Source: Gordonia crocea
Lineage (GTDB): Bacteria; Actinomycetota; Actinomycetes; Mycobacteriales; Mycobacteriaceae
DNA: 64,000 nucleotides
Direction of reading: 5' to 3'
Assembly (NCBI RefSeq): GCF_009932435.1
Contig: NZ_BJOU01000001.1
Location: 806,001-870,000 of the forward strand
Shown here: positions 8,153 to 16,207 of the stretch, in pieces
How positions within the stretch are numbered: the first letter of the stretch is position 1
Layout of the letters: each line of letters starts with the position of its first letter
Position numbers and translations under genes: made by a program
The notes under the pieces: generated by a model
What the model was told of the DNA's origin: nothing
Databases searched by the model: none
What the model saw: the letters and a program-made list of their open reading frames with translations, nothing else

Positions 8153-8194
8153 TTACCAAACCCCTGATTTCCCCCTAGTCTTGGAAACCAAGAC
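8153..8194 (+). promoter_or_regulatory. Promoter and overlapping palindromic operator of fadB2
   Basis: TTACCA (8153-8158) and TAGTCT (8176-8181) are spaced by 17 bp and form a plausible SigA promoter. A perfect inverted repeat, GTCTTGG-AAA-CCAAGAC (8178-8194), overlaps the -10 hexamer and the expected start point, the position of a repressor operator. The regulator is unknown; the symmetry suits a TetR-type dimer. Confidence 0.5.
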
Positions 8195-8268
8195 CTCTCG
8201 AACCCACCGCGACTTCTCGGCTCCGTCGGGAACCCGCGACACCCATCCCCAGTTGGAGGAGCCGTCCC

Positions 8269-9141
8269 ATGGCAAGCCAGAAGATCACGCGAGTCGGTGT
8301 CATCGGTGCCGGTCAGATGGGCGCAGGAATCGCCGAAGTCTGTGCCCGCGCCTCGGTCGACGTCCTGGTCTACGAGTCCACCCGTGAATTGGCTGCCGCC
8401 GGTCGCGCCCGCATCATGCGGTCGCTGGACCGCGGCGTGTCCAGCGGCAAGCTGACCGAGCGCGAGCGCGAGCAGGCCGCCTGGCGACTGCGCTTCACCT
8501 CCGACATCGGCGACTTCGCCGACCGCCAGCTCGTCGTCGAGGCCGTCGTCGAGGACGAGGCCGTGAAGACCGCGATCTTCGCCGAGCTGGACAAGGTCGT
8601 CACCGACCCGACCGCGGTGCTCGCGTCGAACACCTCGTCGATCCCGATCATGAAGCTGGGTATGGCCACCCAGAATGCGGCCCGCGTCGTCGGCATGCAC
8701 TTCTTCAACCCGGTGCCGGTGCTGCCGCTGGTCGAGCTGGTCACCACCCTGATGACCAGCCCCGAGGTGTCCGAGCGCGCCGAGAGCTTCGCCCGCGACG
8801 TCCTGGGCAAGCAGGTCGTGCGCTCGGCCGACCGCTCCGGCTTCGTCGTCAACGCGTTGCTGGTCCCGTACCTCCTGTCGGCCGTCCGCATGGTCGAGTC
8901 CGGTTTCGCCACCGTCGAGGACATCGACAAGGCGATGGTCCTGGGTTGTGCCCACCCGATGGGTCCGCTGCGGCTCACCGACCTCGTCGGGCTCGACACC
9001 GTCAAGGCGATCGCCGACAAGATGTACGAGGAGTTCAAGGAGCCGCTGTACTCGCCGCCGCCGCTGCTGCTGCGCATGGTCGAGGCCGGGCGCATCGGCA
9101 AGAAGGCCGGCCACGGGTTCTACCAGTACGAAGCCAAGTAG
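8269..9141 (+). CDS. fadB2: 3-hydroxybutyryl-CoA dehydrogenase (FadB2 type)
   Basis: This 290-residue enzyme oxidises 3-hydroxyacyl-CoA to 3-ketoacyl-CoA with NAD(P), or runs in reverse. It has the N-terminal dinucleotide-binding motif GVIGAGQMGAGIAEVCA (residues 9-25), the catalytic HFFNPVPVLPLVELV signature with its His and Glu, and the SNTSS segment. The C-terminal 3HCDH domain ends GHGFYQYEAK. Its length is standard. It starts at ATG 8269 after a GGAGGAG site, beneath its own promoter. It lies downstream of aceA, linking beta-oxidation to the glyoxylate shunt, and 11 bp upstream of the metE-like gene, so those two are likely co-transcribed. Confidence 0.92.
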   Translation: MASQKITRVGVIGAGQMGAGIAEVCARASVDVLVYESTRELAAAGRARIMRSLDRGVSSGKLTEREREQAAWRLRFTSDIGDFADRQLVVEAVVEDEAVKTAIFAELDKVVTDPTAVLASNTSSIPIMKLGMATQNAARVVGMHFFNPVPVLPLVELVTTLMTSPEVSERAESFARDVLGKQVVRSADRSGFVVNALLVPYLLSAVRMVESGFATVEDIDKAMVLGCAHPMGPLRLTDLVGLDTVKAIADKMYEEFKEPLYSPPPLLLRMVEAGRIGKKAGHGFYQYEAK

Positions 9142-9152
9142 CGGCCGGCACG

Positions 9153-11456
9153 ATGACTCACCCGGACGGCATCGAGTACGGTTCGTCGATCCTGGGCTAT
9201 CCCCGGATCGGCGCACGCCGCGAGTTGAAGTTCGCCCTCGAGGGGTATTGGCACGGCAGTGTCAGCCGTGATGAATTGCTTTCGACGGGTCGGGAGCTCG
9301 CCGACAGCGTGTGGAGCGAGCTCGCCGCGACCGGTCTCGAGCAGGTCCCGGGCAACACGTTCTCGTTCTACGACCACGTGCTCGACACCGCGGTGCTGTT
9401 CGGCGCGATCCCGCCCCGCTTCGCCGACCTCGTCGATGAGCTCGAGCCCATCGACCTGTACTTCGCGATGGCCCGCGGCAAGCCGAAGCACCCGCCGCTC
9501 GAGCTCATCAAGTATTTCAACACCAACTACTTCTACCGCCAGCCCGAAATCGCCCCCGACGGCGCCTTCGCGCTGAACGCCGAGGGATTGCTCGACGAGC
9601 ATCGTCGTGCCAAGGCCGAGGGCATCGAGTTGCGCCCGGTGGTCCTCGGGCCGGTCTCATTCCTGCTGCTGTCGAAGGCGGCACCGGGGTCGCCGGACGA
9701 CTTCTCCCCGCTGGACCGGCTCGACGACCTGTTGCCGGAGTATGCGCGGCTGTTCGACCGGTTGGCGAAGCAGGGCTGCAAGTGTGTGCAGCTCGACGAG
9801 CCCTGCTTCACCAGCGACCGGACCTCGATCGACCTCGACGCGCTGCGCCGGGCCTACAACGTGTTGAGCGAGGTGCCGACCGCGGCGCGACCGCGCATCC
9901 TGGTGACCGGTCCGTACGGCGATCTGGGCGAGGCGCTGCCGATCCTGGCGTCAACCGCGATCGAGGCAATCGGCGTCGACCTGATCAGCGAGCCGATGAC
10001 CGCCTCGGAACTGGCGGCGGTGCCCGGTCTCAAGCGCAAGCGCCTCTACGCCGGCGTTATCGACGGCCGCAACATCTGGAAGGCGGCCAAGGGCGGAAAG
10101 CTCGACTTCCTCCTGGAGATCAAGTCGCACATCCCCGACCTCGTGGTCTCGACGTCGTGTTCGTTGATGCACGTCCCGGTGGACGTGCTGATCGAGCCGG
10201 ATCTGCCCGGCGAGGTCGCCGACCGGTTGTCGTTCGCCAAGCAGAAGGTCGCCGAGGTCGTCGCGCTGGCGAAGGCGATCACCCACGGTGCGCCCGAGCA
10301 CTGGTACACGCGTCCGGCGACGGTCCAGTTCAAACTCAAGCACGACGTGCGCCAGCGGGTGGCGAACATCCGCCCGGACCAGCGTCAGCGGATGCCGTAC
10401 GAACAGCGGAAGCCGTTGCAGGACAAGGCACTTGGATTGCCACCGGTCCCGACGACGACCCTGGGCTCGTTCCCGCAGACCGACGAGGTTCGCCTCGCCC
10501 GGTACTACTACGGCCAGGGGCGGTTGACCTGGGAGGAGTACGCCCAGCGGCTGCGCGACGAGATCAAGCGCGTCATCGAGTTGCAGGAAGACATCGGGCT
10601 GGACGTGCTGGTGCACGGCGAGGCCGAGCGCAACGACATGGTCCAGTACTTCGCCGAACTGATGGAGGGCTACGCGGCCACGCATCAGGGGTGGGTCCAG
10701 GTGTACGGGTCGCGGTTCGTGCGGCCGCCGATCATCTACGGCGACATCAAGCGCAAGCACCCGATGACGGTCGAGTGGATCGGCTACGCGCAGTCGTTGA
10801 CCGACAAGCCGGTCAAGGGACTGCTGACCGGTCCGGTCACGATGTTGGCCCGGTCCTTCGTGCGCCAGGACCAGCCGCTGTATGAGACGGCCGAGCAGAT
10901 CGCGCTTGCCGTCCGCGACGAGATCGCCGACCTGGAGAAGGCCGGGATCAAGATCATCCAGGTCGACGAGCCGTCTATCCGCGAACTGCTGCCGCTGCGC
11001 GAGCGCGGTCGGCAGGGCTATCTGGACTGGGCGGTGAACGCGTTCCGGCTCGCCGTCGGAGGCGCGAAGCCGGAGACCCAGATCCACACCCATCTCGGCT
11101 ACTCGTCGATTGCCCGCGTCGTCGAGGCATTCGAGGCGATGGACGCCGACGTCGTGTCGATCGTGGCGACCCGACGCATCGAGTGGGTCTTCACGCAGCT
11201 GGCGAAGGGCACCGCGCTGTCGCACGGTGTCGGACCCGGCGTCTACGAGAGCCGCAGTGCGCTGATTCCCGACATCGACGAGATCGACGAGCGGATCCAG
11301 CGCGCCACGCGGGCGATCGCCCCCGAGCGTTTGTGGGTCAACCCCGATGGCGGGCTCAAGACCCGGCACTACTGGCAGCTCGAGCCCTCGTTGCGCAACA
11401 TGGTCGCGGCCGCTCGTCGAGAGCGTCGTCGTGTGGAGTCCGGCGACGACGACTGA
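9153..11456 (+). CDS. MetE-family protein lacking the catalytic zinc ligands
   Basis: At 767 residues this is a full-length two-barrel homologue of cobalamin-independent methionine synthase. Recognisable motifs include SILGYPRIGARRELKFALE (N-terminal barrel), LGSFPQTDEVR and VHGEAERNDMVQYF (homocysteine side), LTGPVTML and IIQVDEPSIREL. The zinc site is altered: where MetE has His-x-Cys (HMCY or HLCY), this has HLGY (His647 kept, Gly649 for Cys); the Glu of SIETSR is Val671; and NPDCGLK reads NPDGGLK (Gly733 for Cys). Three of four ligands are gone, so classical methionine synthesis is doubtful. It starts 11 bp after fadB2, with no room for a cobalamin riboswitch. It may be a paralogue with another methyl-transfer or regulatory role. 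Confidence 0.85.
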   Translation: MTHPDGIEYGSSILGYPRIGARRELKFALEGYWHGSVSRDELLSTGRELADSVWSELAATGLEQVPGNTFSFYDHVLDTAVLFGAIPPRFADLVDELEPIDLYFAMARGKPKHPPLELIKYFNTNYFYRQPEIAPDGAFALNAEGLLDEHRRAKAEGIELRPVVLGPVSFLLLSKAAPGSPDDFSPLDRLDDLLPEYARLFDRLAKQGCKCVQLDEPCFTSDRTSIDLDALRRAYNVLSEVPTAARPRILVTGPYGDLGEALPILASTAIEAIGVDLISEPMTASELAAVPGLKRKRLYAGVIDGRNIWKAAKGGKLDFLLEIKSHIPDLVVSTSCSLMHVPVDVLIEPDLPGEVADRLSFAKQKVAEVVALAKAITHGAPEHWYTRPATVQFKLKHDVRQRVANIRPDQRQRMPYEQRKPLQDKALGLPPVPTTTLGSFPQTDEVRLARYYYGQGRLTWEEYAQRLRDEIKRVIELQEDIGLDVLVHGEAERNDMVQYFAELMEGYAATHQGWVQVYGSRFVRPPIIYGDIKRKHPMTVEWIGYAQSLTDKPVKGLLTGPVTMLARSFVRQDQPLYETAEQIALAVRDEIADLEKAGIKIIQVDEPSIRELLPLRERGRQGYLDWAVNAFRLAVGGAKPETQIHTHLGYSSIARVVEAFEAMDADVVSIVATRRIEWVFTQLAKGTALSHGVGPGVYESRSALIPDIDEIDERIQRATRAIAPERLWVNPDGGLKTRHYWQLEPSLRNMVAAARRERRRVESGDDD

Positions 11457-11458
11457 TC

Positions 11459-11606
11459 GTCGACTGGGCCCTGAATCTCGCCGAGTGGGCCCTGGATCTC
11501 GTCGAGTGGGCCCTTGATCTCGTCGACTGGGCCCTGAATCTCGCCGACTGGGCCCTGCAGACTCAAGCGATCGCCGCCTCGGCCCTGATTCTTGCCGACC
11601 GGGCCG
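11459..11606 (+). repeat. 21-bp tandem array B1 directly after the metE-like gene
   Basis: Core GGGCCC at 11466, 11487, 11508, 11529 and 11550, exact 21-bp period. Two degenerate copies continue after a 9-bp phase shift (CGGCCC at 11580 and GGGCCG at 11601, again 21 bp apart). Units read TCGACTGGGCCCT or CCGAGTGGGCCCT plus variable bases, in the same orientation as metE. The first core begins 9 nt after the stop codon. Confidence 0.95.
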
Positions 11607-11678
11607 GGTGGGGGCAGCGTGACCGTCGACGAGAACTGTCGGCCACCGCGATGACGGTCCCGATTGGCAGGACAGTGA

Positions 11679-11759
11679 GGGCCCACTCGATGGAAATGAG
11701 GGCCCAGTCGGCGGGGATGAGGGCCCAGTCGGCGGGGATGAGGGCCCACTCGGCGGTTA
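11679..11759 (-). repeat. 21-bp tandem array B2 directly after ppk2
   Basis: Core GGGCCC at 11679, 11700, 11721 and 11742, exact 21-bp period, in minus orientation. On that strand the first core starts 9 nt after the PPK2 stop codon (TAA, 11759-11757). Together with B1 it forms an inverted pair facing each other between the convergent genes; the 70 bp between them (about 11607-11678) shows nothing else I can name. Confidence 0.95.
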
Positions 11760-12626
11760 GAGGGCGGCGACGCGGGCGCGTTCGCGCTCGAGGTCGAAGT
11801 CGGCGTCGGGCCAGTCGAGGTCGAGTCTCTCGAGTGCATCGATCAACAGCTCGCAGACCGCGAGGCGGGAGAACCACTTCCGGTCGGCGCCGATGATGTG
11901 CCAGGGCGCGTAGTCGGTGTTGGTGAGGTCGAAGATCGCCTGGTAGGCCTGCAGATATTCGTCCCAGAACCCGCGCTCGTCGACATCGCCCGGGTTGTAC
12001 TTCCAGAACTTCGTCGGATCGGCGAGGCGGTCGGTCAACCGTTGCTTCTGCTCGTCGGGGGAGACCACCAGCGCCACCTTGACCACGGTGGTCCCGGCGT
12101 CGACGAGCTCCCGCTCGAACTGGTTGATGAGGTCGTACCGCTTCGACCACACGCTCTCGGGCACCAGGTGGTGGACGCGGACCGGCAGCACGTCCTCGTA
12201 GTGGCTGCGGTCGAAGATGCCGATCTTCCCGGCCGAGGGCAACGCGCGGTGGATGCGCCACAAGAAGTCGTGGGAAAGCTCCTCGGGGGTCGGTTTGCCG
12301 AAGCCTTTGATGGCCAGCCCCTGTGGGTCGACGAGCCCGCCGACGTGACGCACGATGCCGCCCTTGCCCGCGGTGTCCATCCCCTGGATCACCAGAAGGA
12401 CGCTGCGGTTGTCCCCGGCGCGCCCGTTCGCGAACAGCATCTCCTGCAGGTCGGCGAGGTACTCGCCGCGCTTGGCCAGCGCCGCGGTGCCCGCGTTCTT
12501 GTCGCCCGAGTACCCCGGCGTCGACGACGGGTCATACTCGGCGACCGGGGCGGCATTGGCCACCAGCAGTGCCTCGGCGGGCGCGGTGGTCCACCCGTCT
12601 GGCAGCGATCTCTCTGACTTTCCCAT
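11757..12626 (-). CDS. Polyphosphate kinase 2 (PPK2) family protein
   Basis: This 289-residue cytosolic enzyme belongs to the PPK2 family, which moves phosphate between polyphosphate and nucleotides. It has the Walker A motif GMDTAGKGG (near residues 85-93), the lid/Walker B region FDRSHYEDVLPVR, and the family segment DPTKFWKYNPGDVDERGFWDEY. One PPK2 domain of this length suggests a class that phosphorylates nucleoside mono- or diphosphates; the exact class is not resolved. The start is ATG 12626, 5 bp after the stop of the SDR gene, so the pair is probably an operon. Its 3' end runs into 21-bp repeat array B2. A CHAD protein, another polyphosphate-associated family, is encoded at 52124-52978. 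Confidence 0.88.
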   Translation of the reverse strand: MGKSERSLPDGWTTAPAEALLVANAAPVAEYDPSSTPGYSGDKNAGTAALAKRGEYLADLQEMLFANGRAGDNRSVLLVIQGMDTAGKGGIVRHVGGLVDPQGLAIKGFGKPTPEELSHDFLWRIHRALPSAGKIGIFDRSHYEDVLPVRVHHLVPESVWSKRYDLINQFERELVDAGTTVVKVALVVSPDEQKQRLTDRLADPTKFWKYNPGDVDERGFWDEYLQAYQAIFDLTNTDYAPWHIIGADRKWFSRLAVCELLIDALERLDLDWPDADFDLERERARVAAL

Positions 12627-12631
12627 GGTGT

Positions 12632-13453
12632 TCAACCCTTCACGGTGTTGTCGGTGGCCGGCGGGAAGAGTGGCCCCCCGCCGAACGCGGATCGGTGCGA
12701 GTCCGGCACGGTCACCCCGTCGTTGTTGGTGATCGAGTGCTCGGCGCCGTACTCGGCAGTGACGACGGTGTGTCCGTTGAGGTCGGCGAGGGCGGGGTCG
12801 TCGGCCAAGGCCGCGATCACCCGGCCGACGAATTCCGGGTCTTCGGCGCGGTCGACGGGGAAGCCGGCGAAGTCGGTGAGCCCGCTGCCCAGCAGCAAGG
12901 GCGTACGGATCAGGCCCAGCCACAGCGAGACCGCGGTGACCCCGGTCCCGGCGAGTTCGGCGCCCATGTCGAAGGCCATCTTGTCCAGCGCCGTCTTGCC
13001 CATCCCGTATAGCACCGAGTGCAGGTGTCCGCGGCTGCCGAACGACGACGTGGAGGCGATCAACCCGCGGCCGGCCGGCACCATGATGCGGGCCGCTGCC
13101 ACGGCCGCCACGTAGTGGGAGCGCAGCCCGATCCCGATCAACGAGTCCCAGTCGGAAACGGGGCGCTCGTAGAACTTCTCGGTGAAACCGGCGAATCCGG
13201 GCGGTGAGGCCCACGCGTTGTTCACCAGGAGATCTAGGCGCCCGACCCCGTCGACGATGTTCGTGAACGCAGCCTCGACGGCGGCGTCGTCGGCATGGTC
13301 CACCGCCAGCGCGACGGTCCCGTCGGGTGCGGTCCCGCGGCGCGACGTGGCGTACACGCGCCAGCCCGCGTCGCGCAGTGCGGTGGCGACCCCCCAGCCG
13401 ACGCCGCGGCTTGCTCCGGTCACCAGGGCGACACGTTGATCGTCGGTCGGCAT
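12632..13453 (-). CDS. Short-chain dehydrogenase/reductase
   Basis: A 273-residue classical SDR oxidoreductase with cofactor motif TGASRGVG (residues 12-19), NNA at 78-80, and the catalytic Tyr149-x3-Lys153 (YGMGK) preceded by an STSS serine cluster. The long C-terminal tail and the LWLGLIRTPLLL segment resemble the DHRS1-like subgroup. The substrate is unknown. The start is ATG 13453, with TAGGGT 6 nt upstream on the minus strand, a leaderless-type promoter. It probably forms an operon with ppk2. Confidence 0.82.
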   Translation of the reverse strand: MPTDDQRVALVTGASRGVGWGVATALRDAGWRVYATSRRGTAPDGTVALAVDHADDAAVEAAFTNIVDGVGRLDLLVNNAWASPPGFAGFTEKFYERPVSDWDSLIGIGLRSHYVAAVAAARIMVPAGRGLIASTSSFGSRGHLHSVLYGMGKTALDKMAFDMGAELAGTGVTAVSLWLGLIRTPLLLGSGLTDFAGFPVDRAEDPEFVGRVIAALADDPALADLNGHTVVTAEYGAEHSITNNDGVTVPDSHRSAFGGGPLFPPATDNTVKG

Positions 13454-13527
13454 GCCACCACCCTAAGTTGCCTCGTCGAGGTGCGTTACCCGACTTGCCG
13501 TACCGGGGACGGGTAAGACTGGAGGTT

Positions 13528-14847
13528 ATGTCGTCACCAGTGATCGAGCATCCGCGGCCGTCCTCGTCGCCCGCGTTGAGCGTGTTGGGGGAGCAGGCCG
13601 ACGAGCAGCGCCGCCGCGACCTCCGGAAGATGAAGACCCTCGCCACCGGGCTGCTGCTGTTCGCCGGATGCGTCTACCTGGTCACGCGCTACCTCGAGGC
13701 GCGCGACGGTGCCGACCTTGCCGCCTGGGTGCCTTACGTTCGGGCTGCTTCCGAGGCCGGGATGGTCGGCGCACTGGCGGACTGGTTCGCGGTCACCGCA
13801 CTGTTCCGCCATCCGCTCGGGCTGCCGATTCCGCACACGGCGCTGATCAAGCGGAAGAAGGATCAGATCGGTGACCAACTCGGCGGGTTCATCGAAGAGA
13901 ACTTCATGGGACCCGACCTGATCGAGGACCGGGCCACCAGCTTGGAACTGCCGCGGCGCATCTCCACCTGGTTCGCCGATCCGGTCAACGCCCCGCGGGT
14001 GGCCGACGAGGCGTCGCGACTGATCGCATTGGCATCGGAGATGCTCGAAGACGAGGACGTCGAGCAATTCTTGATGGCCGCGGTCAAATGGGCGGCCGAG
14101 CCGGAATGGTCGCAGCCGGTCGGACGGATCCTGGAACAACTCGTCGACGAGAAGCGGCTCGAGCCCGTCCTCCAACTCGGCTGCGACCGGGCGCACGAAT
14201 GGGCGCTGGGGAGCCTCGACCTGATCGACCGCCTCATCGACCGCGACGGGCCGTCCTGGATGCCGAAGTTCGCGGCGAACTTCGTCGGCGACAAGATCTA
14301 CAAAGAACTCGTCGAGTTCACCGCGAAGGTGGCCGGCGATCCGGAGCACGAGTTGCGGCGGGCGATGTTGGGGGCGGTCACCCAGTTCGCCCACGACCTC
14401 CAGTACGACCCCGAGACGATCGCAAAGTTCGAAGGCCTCAAAACCGAGTTGGTCGGGCGCGACGAGGTGACCGGCGCGGCGTCGACCGCGTGGAAGGCCG
14501 GCAAGGGCGTCATCGAGAAGATGCTCGACGACCCGAACAACACGCTGCGCAACACGATTTCGCGCTCGGTGATTCAAGTGGCCGAGCGGATCCGCGACGA
14601 CGAGCCGTTGCAGGTGAAAATGAACGGCTGGGTCGGGCGCGTGGCGCGCCACGTGGCGACGAATTACGCGACCGAGATCATCTCCGTTATCACCGAAACC
14701 GTCCGGGGATGGGATGCGCAGGAGACCAGCGACAAGATAGAACTGCAGGTCGGACGCGATCTCCAGTTCATCCGGATCAACGGAACCGTGGTCGGGGCCT
14801 TGGCCGGTTTGGCGATCTACACCGTCTCGACTCTCATCTTCCACTGA
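13528..14847 (+). CDS. DUF445 family membrane protein
   Basis: A 439-residue protein of the DUF445 family, function unknown. It has one N-terminal membrane segment (TLATGLLLFAGCVYLVTRYL, about residues 34-53) and a second at the extreme C-terminus (VVGALAGLAIYTVSTLIFH). The conserved family stretch GMVGALADWFAVTALFRHPLGLPIPHTALI follows the first segment, and the region between is amphipathic helix. A GGAGG site precedes ATG 13528. In M. tuberculosis a homologue sits, as I recall, just before the XRE-hbhA pair, as here. It is divergent from the SDR-ppk2 unit. Confidence 0.85.
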   Translation: MSSPVIEHPRPSSSPALSVLGEQADEQRRRDLRKMKTLATGLLLFAGCVYLVTRYLEARDGADLAAWVPYVRAASEAGMVGALADWFAVTALFRHPLGLPIPHTALIKRKKDQIGDQLGGFIEENFMGPDLIEDRATSLELPRRISTWFADPVNAPRVADEASRLIALASEMLEDEDVEQFLMAAVKWAAEPEWSQPVGRILEQLVDEKRLEPVLQLGCDRAHEWALGSLDLIDRLIDRDGPSWMPKFAANFVGDKIYKELVEFTAKVAGDPEHELRRAMLGAVTQFAHDLQYDPETIAKFEGLKTELVGRDEVTGAASTAWKAGKGVIEKMLDDPNNTLRNTISRSVIQVAERIRDDEPLQVKMNGWVGRVARHVATNYATEIISVITETVRGWDAQETSDKIELQVGRDLQFIRINGTVVGALAGLAIYTVSTLIFH

Positions 14848-14916
14848 CGCCCGGCGCGGACGTCGTCCCTGTTGGGGGGACTCTTGTGGCCTTCCTTACA
14901 GTGCTAGCTGGAGCGC

Positions 14917-14945
14917 TTGCATTTGTTAGCGCCAGCCGTGATACT
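14917..14945 (+). promoter_or_regulatory. Promoter of the XRE-hbhA operon
   Basis: TTGCAT (14917-14922) and GATACT (14940-14945) are separated by 17 bp, with an extended -10 TG. The predicted transcript start is near 14952, just before the AGGAGG site of the XRE gene. An imperfect inverted repeat (GCTGGAGCGCT and AGCGCCAGC) spans the -35 region and could be an operator. Confidence 0.6.
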
Positions 14946-14977
14946 GGGGCGGTCGACCCAAGGAGGTGGATTGCCAG

Positions 14978-15391
14978 ATGACCAACGACACCGCCCAACC
15001 GGCGGCCGTCGAGGCTGACGGCTCGGCGACGACGATCGACGCGGTGACCAACGCCGCTTCGGACATCGGTGCGTTCATCCGATCGCAGCGCGTCGCCGCC
15101 CAGGTATCGCTGCGCCAGCTCGCGGAGCGGGCCGGGGTGAGCAACCCGTATCTCAGTCAGATTGAGCGCGGGCTGCGTAAACCCTCGGCCGATGTGCTGG
15201 CCCAGATCGCCAAGGGGCTGCGGGTTTCGGCGGAGGTGCTCTACGTCCGTGCCGGAATTCTCGAAGAACGCCCAGCCTCCCCGGTGCGCGACGCGTTGAT
15301 CGCCGACGAGTCGATCAACGAGCGGCAGCGCCAGATGCTGCTGGAGATCTACGAGTCGTTCCGCAACGAAAACCAAGCCAAACCCGAATAA
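14978..15391 (+). CDS. XRE-family regulator upstream of hbhA
   Basis: A 137-residue DNA-binding protein. Residues about 27-85 form a Cro/CI-type helix-turn-helix (IGAFIRSQRVAAQVSLRQLA, then GVSNPYLSQIERGLRKPSAD), followed by a short C-terminal helix. I chose the ATG at 14978 because the AGGAGG at 14961-14966 lies upstream of it and would overlap the GTG at 14966. A homologue precedes hbhA in mycobacteria and probably regulates this locus, perhaps through the symmetrical sequence in its own promoter. The gap to hbhA is 46 bp. Confidence 0.85.
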   Translation: MTNDTAQPAAVEADGSATTIDAVTNAASDIGAFIRSQRVAAQVSLRQLAERAGVSNPYLSQIERGLRKPSADVLAQIAKGLRVSAEVLYVRAGILEERPASPVRDALIADESINERQRQMLLEIYESFRNENQAKPE

Positions 15392-15437
15392 CCCCCGAAG
15401 TTCCCCCCTTCTCGACCCCCCGAACAGGAGAACCCCG

Positions 15438-16142
15438 ATGACCGAGAACCCCTTCAACAGCGCCGTCACCCAGGCGACGGCCGTCCTCAACCAGCTCCGT
15501 GAGCGCAGCGAGGCCACCATCGAGCAGGCGCAGGCCCGCTTCGAGGAGACCCGCGGCACCGCCCAGAGCCGCTTCGACGAGACCTGGGAGCAGGCCGTCG
15601 CCCGTTTCAACGAGGCCAAGGAGCGCCTGGCGGCCCTTCCCGTCGAGCTGCCCACCGACCTCGACGAGCTGCGCACCAAGTTCAGCCCCGAGGAGCTGCG
15701 CAAGGTGGCCGAGAGCTACCTCGCCGTCGCTGCCGGCGTGCTGAACTCGCTGAGCGAGCGCGGCGAAGAGGTTGTCGGCAAGCTCAAGGAGTACCCGCTG
15801 GTCGAGGAGAACCTCCCGAAGCTGGAGAAGGTCTACAACGACGCCCGCGGCTTGACCGAAGATGCCCTCGGCACCATCTCCGACCAGTCGCGCACCGTCG
15901 GTGAGCGCGCCGCTGCCCTGGTGAACCTGCCGGCCGAGGCCGCCAAGAAGGCCGAGGCGCCGGCCGAGAAGGCGCCGGCTGCGAAGAAGGCCCCGGCCAA
16001 GACCGCTGCCGCCAAGAAGGCACCGGCCAAGAAGGCGCCGGCTGCGAAGAAGGCCCCGGCCAAGACCGCTGCCGCCAAGAAGGCTCCGGCCAAGGCTCCC
16101 GCCAAGAAGGCTCCCGCCAAGAAGGCCGCGCCGAAGAAGTAG
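15438..16142 (+). CDS. hbhA: HbhA-like heparin-binding protein
   Basis: A 234-residue protein. Residues about 5-110 form a long amphipathic coiled coil ([20 protein letters not shown] and following), then a linker, then a Lys/Ala/Pro-rich tail of KKAPAK repeats from about residue 172 to the end. Mycobacterial HbhA is a surface adhesin whose Lys-rich tail binds heparan sulfate and is methylated; it has also been linked to lipid bodies. No signal peptide is visible, as in HbhA. An AGGAG site precedes ATG 15438. It is downstream of the XRE regulator, and the same kind of tail occurs on the hydrolase encoded at 17299-18576. Confidence 0.85.
   Translation: MTENPFNSAVTQATAVLNQLRERSEATIEQAQARFEETRGTAQSRFDETWEQAVARFNEAKERLAALPVELPTDLDELRTKFSPEELRKVAESYLAVAAGVLNSLSERGEEVVGKLKEYPLVEENLPKLEKVYNDARGLTEDALGTISDQSRTVGERAAALVNLPAEAAKKAEAPAEKAPAAKKAPAKTAAAKKAPAKKAPAAKKAPAKTAAAKKAPAKAPAKKAPAKKAAPKK
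15952..16139 (+). repeat. Lys-Ala-Pro codon repeats in hbhA
   Basis: The 3' end of hbhA is built of imperfect 15-45 bp repeats coding KKAPAK and [10 protein letters not shown] block coding [20 protein letters not shown] occurs twice almost unchanged, a sign of expansion by slippage or unequal recombination. The tail length probably varies between strains. Confidence 0.85.
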
Positions 16143-16167
16143 TCGGCTCCGACCCCGTCTGACGAAG

Positions 16168-16207
16168 TCCACGCCCCGCTCTCGCATAGAGTTGGGGCGT
16201 GGATTTT
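16168..16207 (+). terminator. Hairpin after hbhA overlapping the next start codon
   Basis: A perfect 10-bp stem, TCCACGCCCC (16168-16177) with GGGGCGTGGA (16194-16203), encloses a smaller CTCT/AGAG stem and is followed by TTTTG. It looks like an intrinsic terminator for hbhA. Its right arm contains the GTG (16199-16201) proposed as the DUF2516 start, so it could instead hide that start. Confidence 0.65.

Noticed and set aside
9080..9152. A cobalamin riboswitch before the MetE homologue
   Set aside because: Only 11 bp separate fadB2 from this gene, and no B12-box-like sequence was seen in the 225-bp gap before fadB2.
11459..11759. The arrays as coding for heptapeptides such as ADWALIP
   Set aside because: The 21-bp period leaves one frame open as a repeating heptad, with mostly conservative changes. 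However, this frame differs from that of the preceding gene, has no start codon or ribosome site of its own, and the arrays begin after genuine stop codons. I treat them as non-coding, with some doubt.
13484..13517. Inverted repeat TTACCCG and CGGGTAA before the DUF445 gene as an operator
   Set aside because: Arms of only 7 bp with a long GC-rich spacer are not convincing without conservation data.
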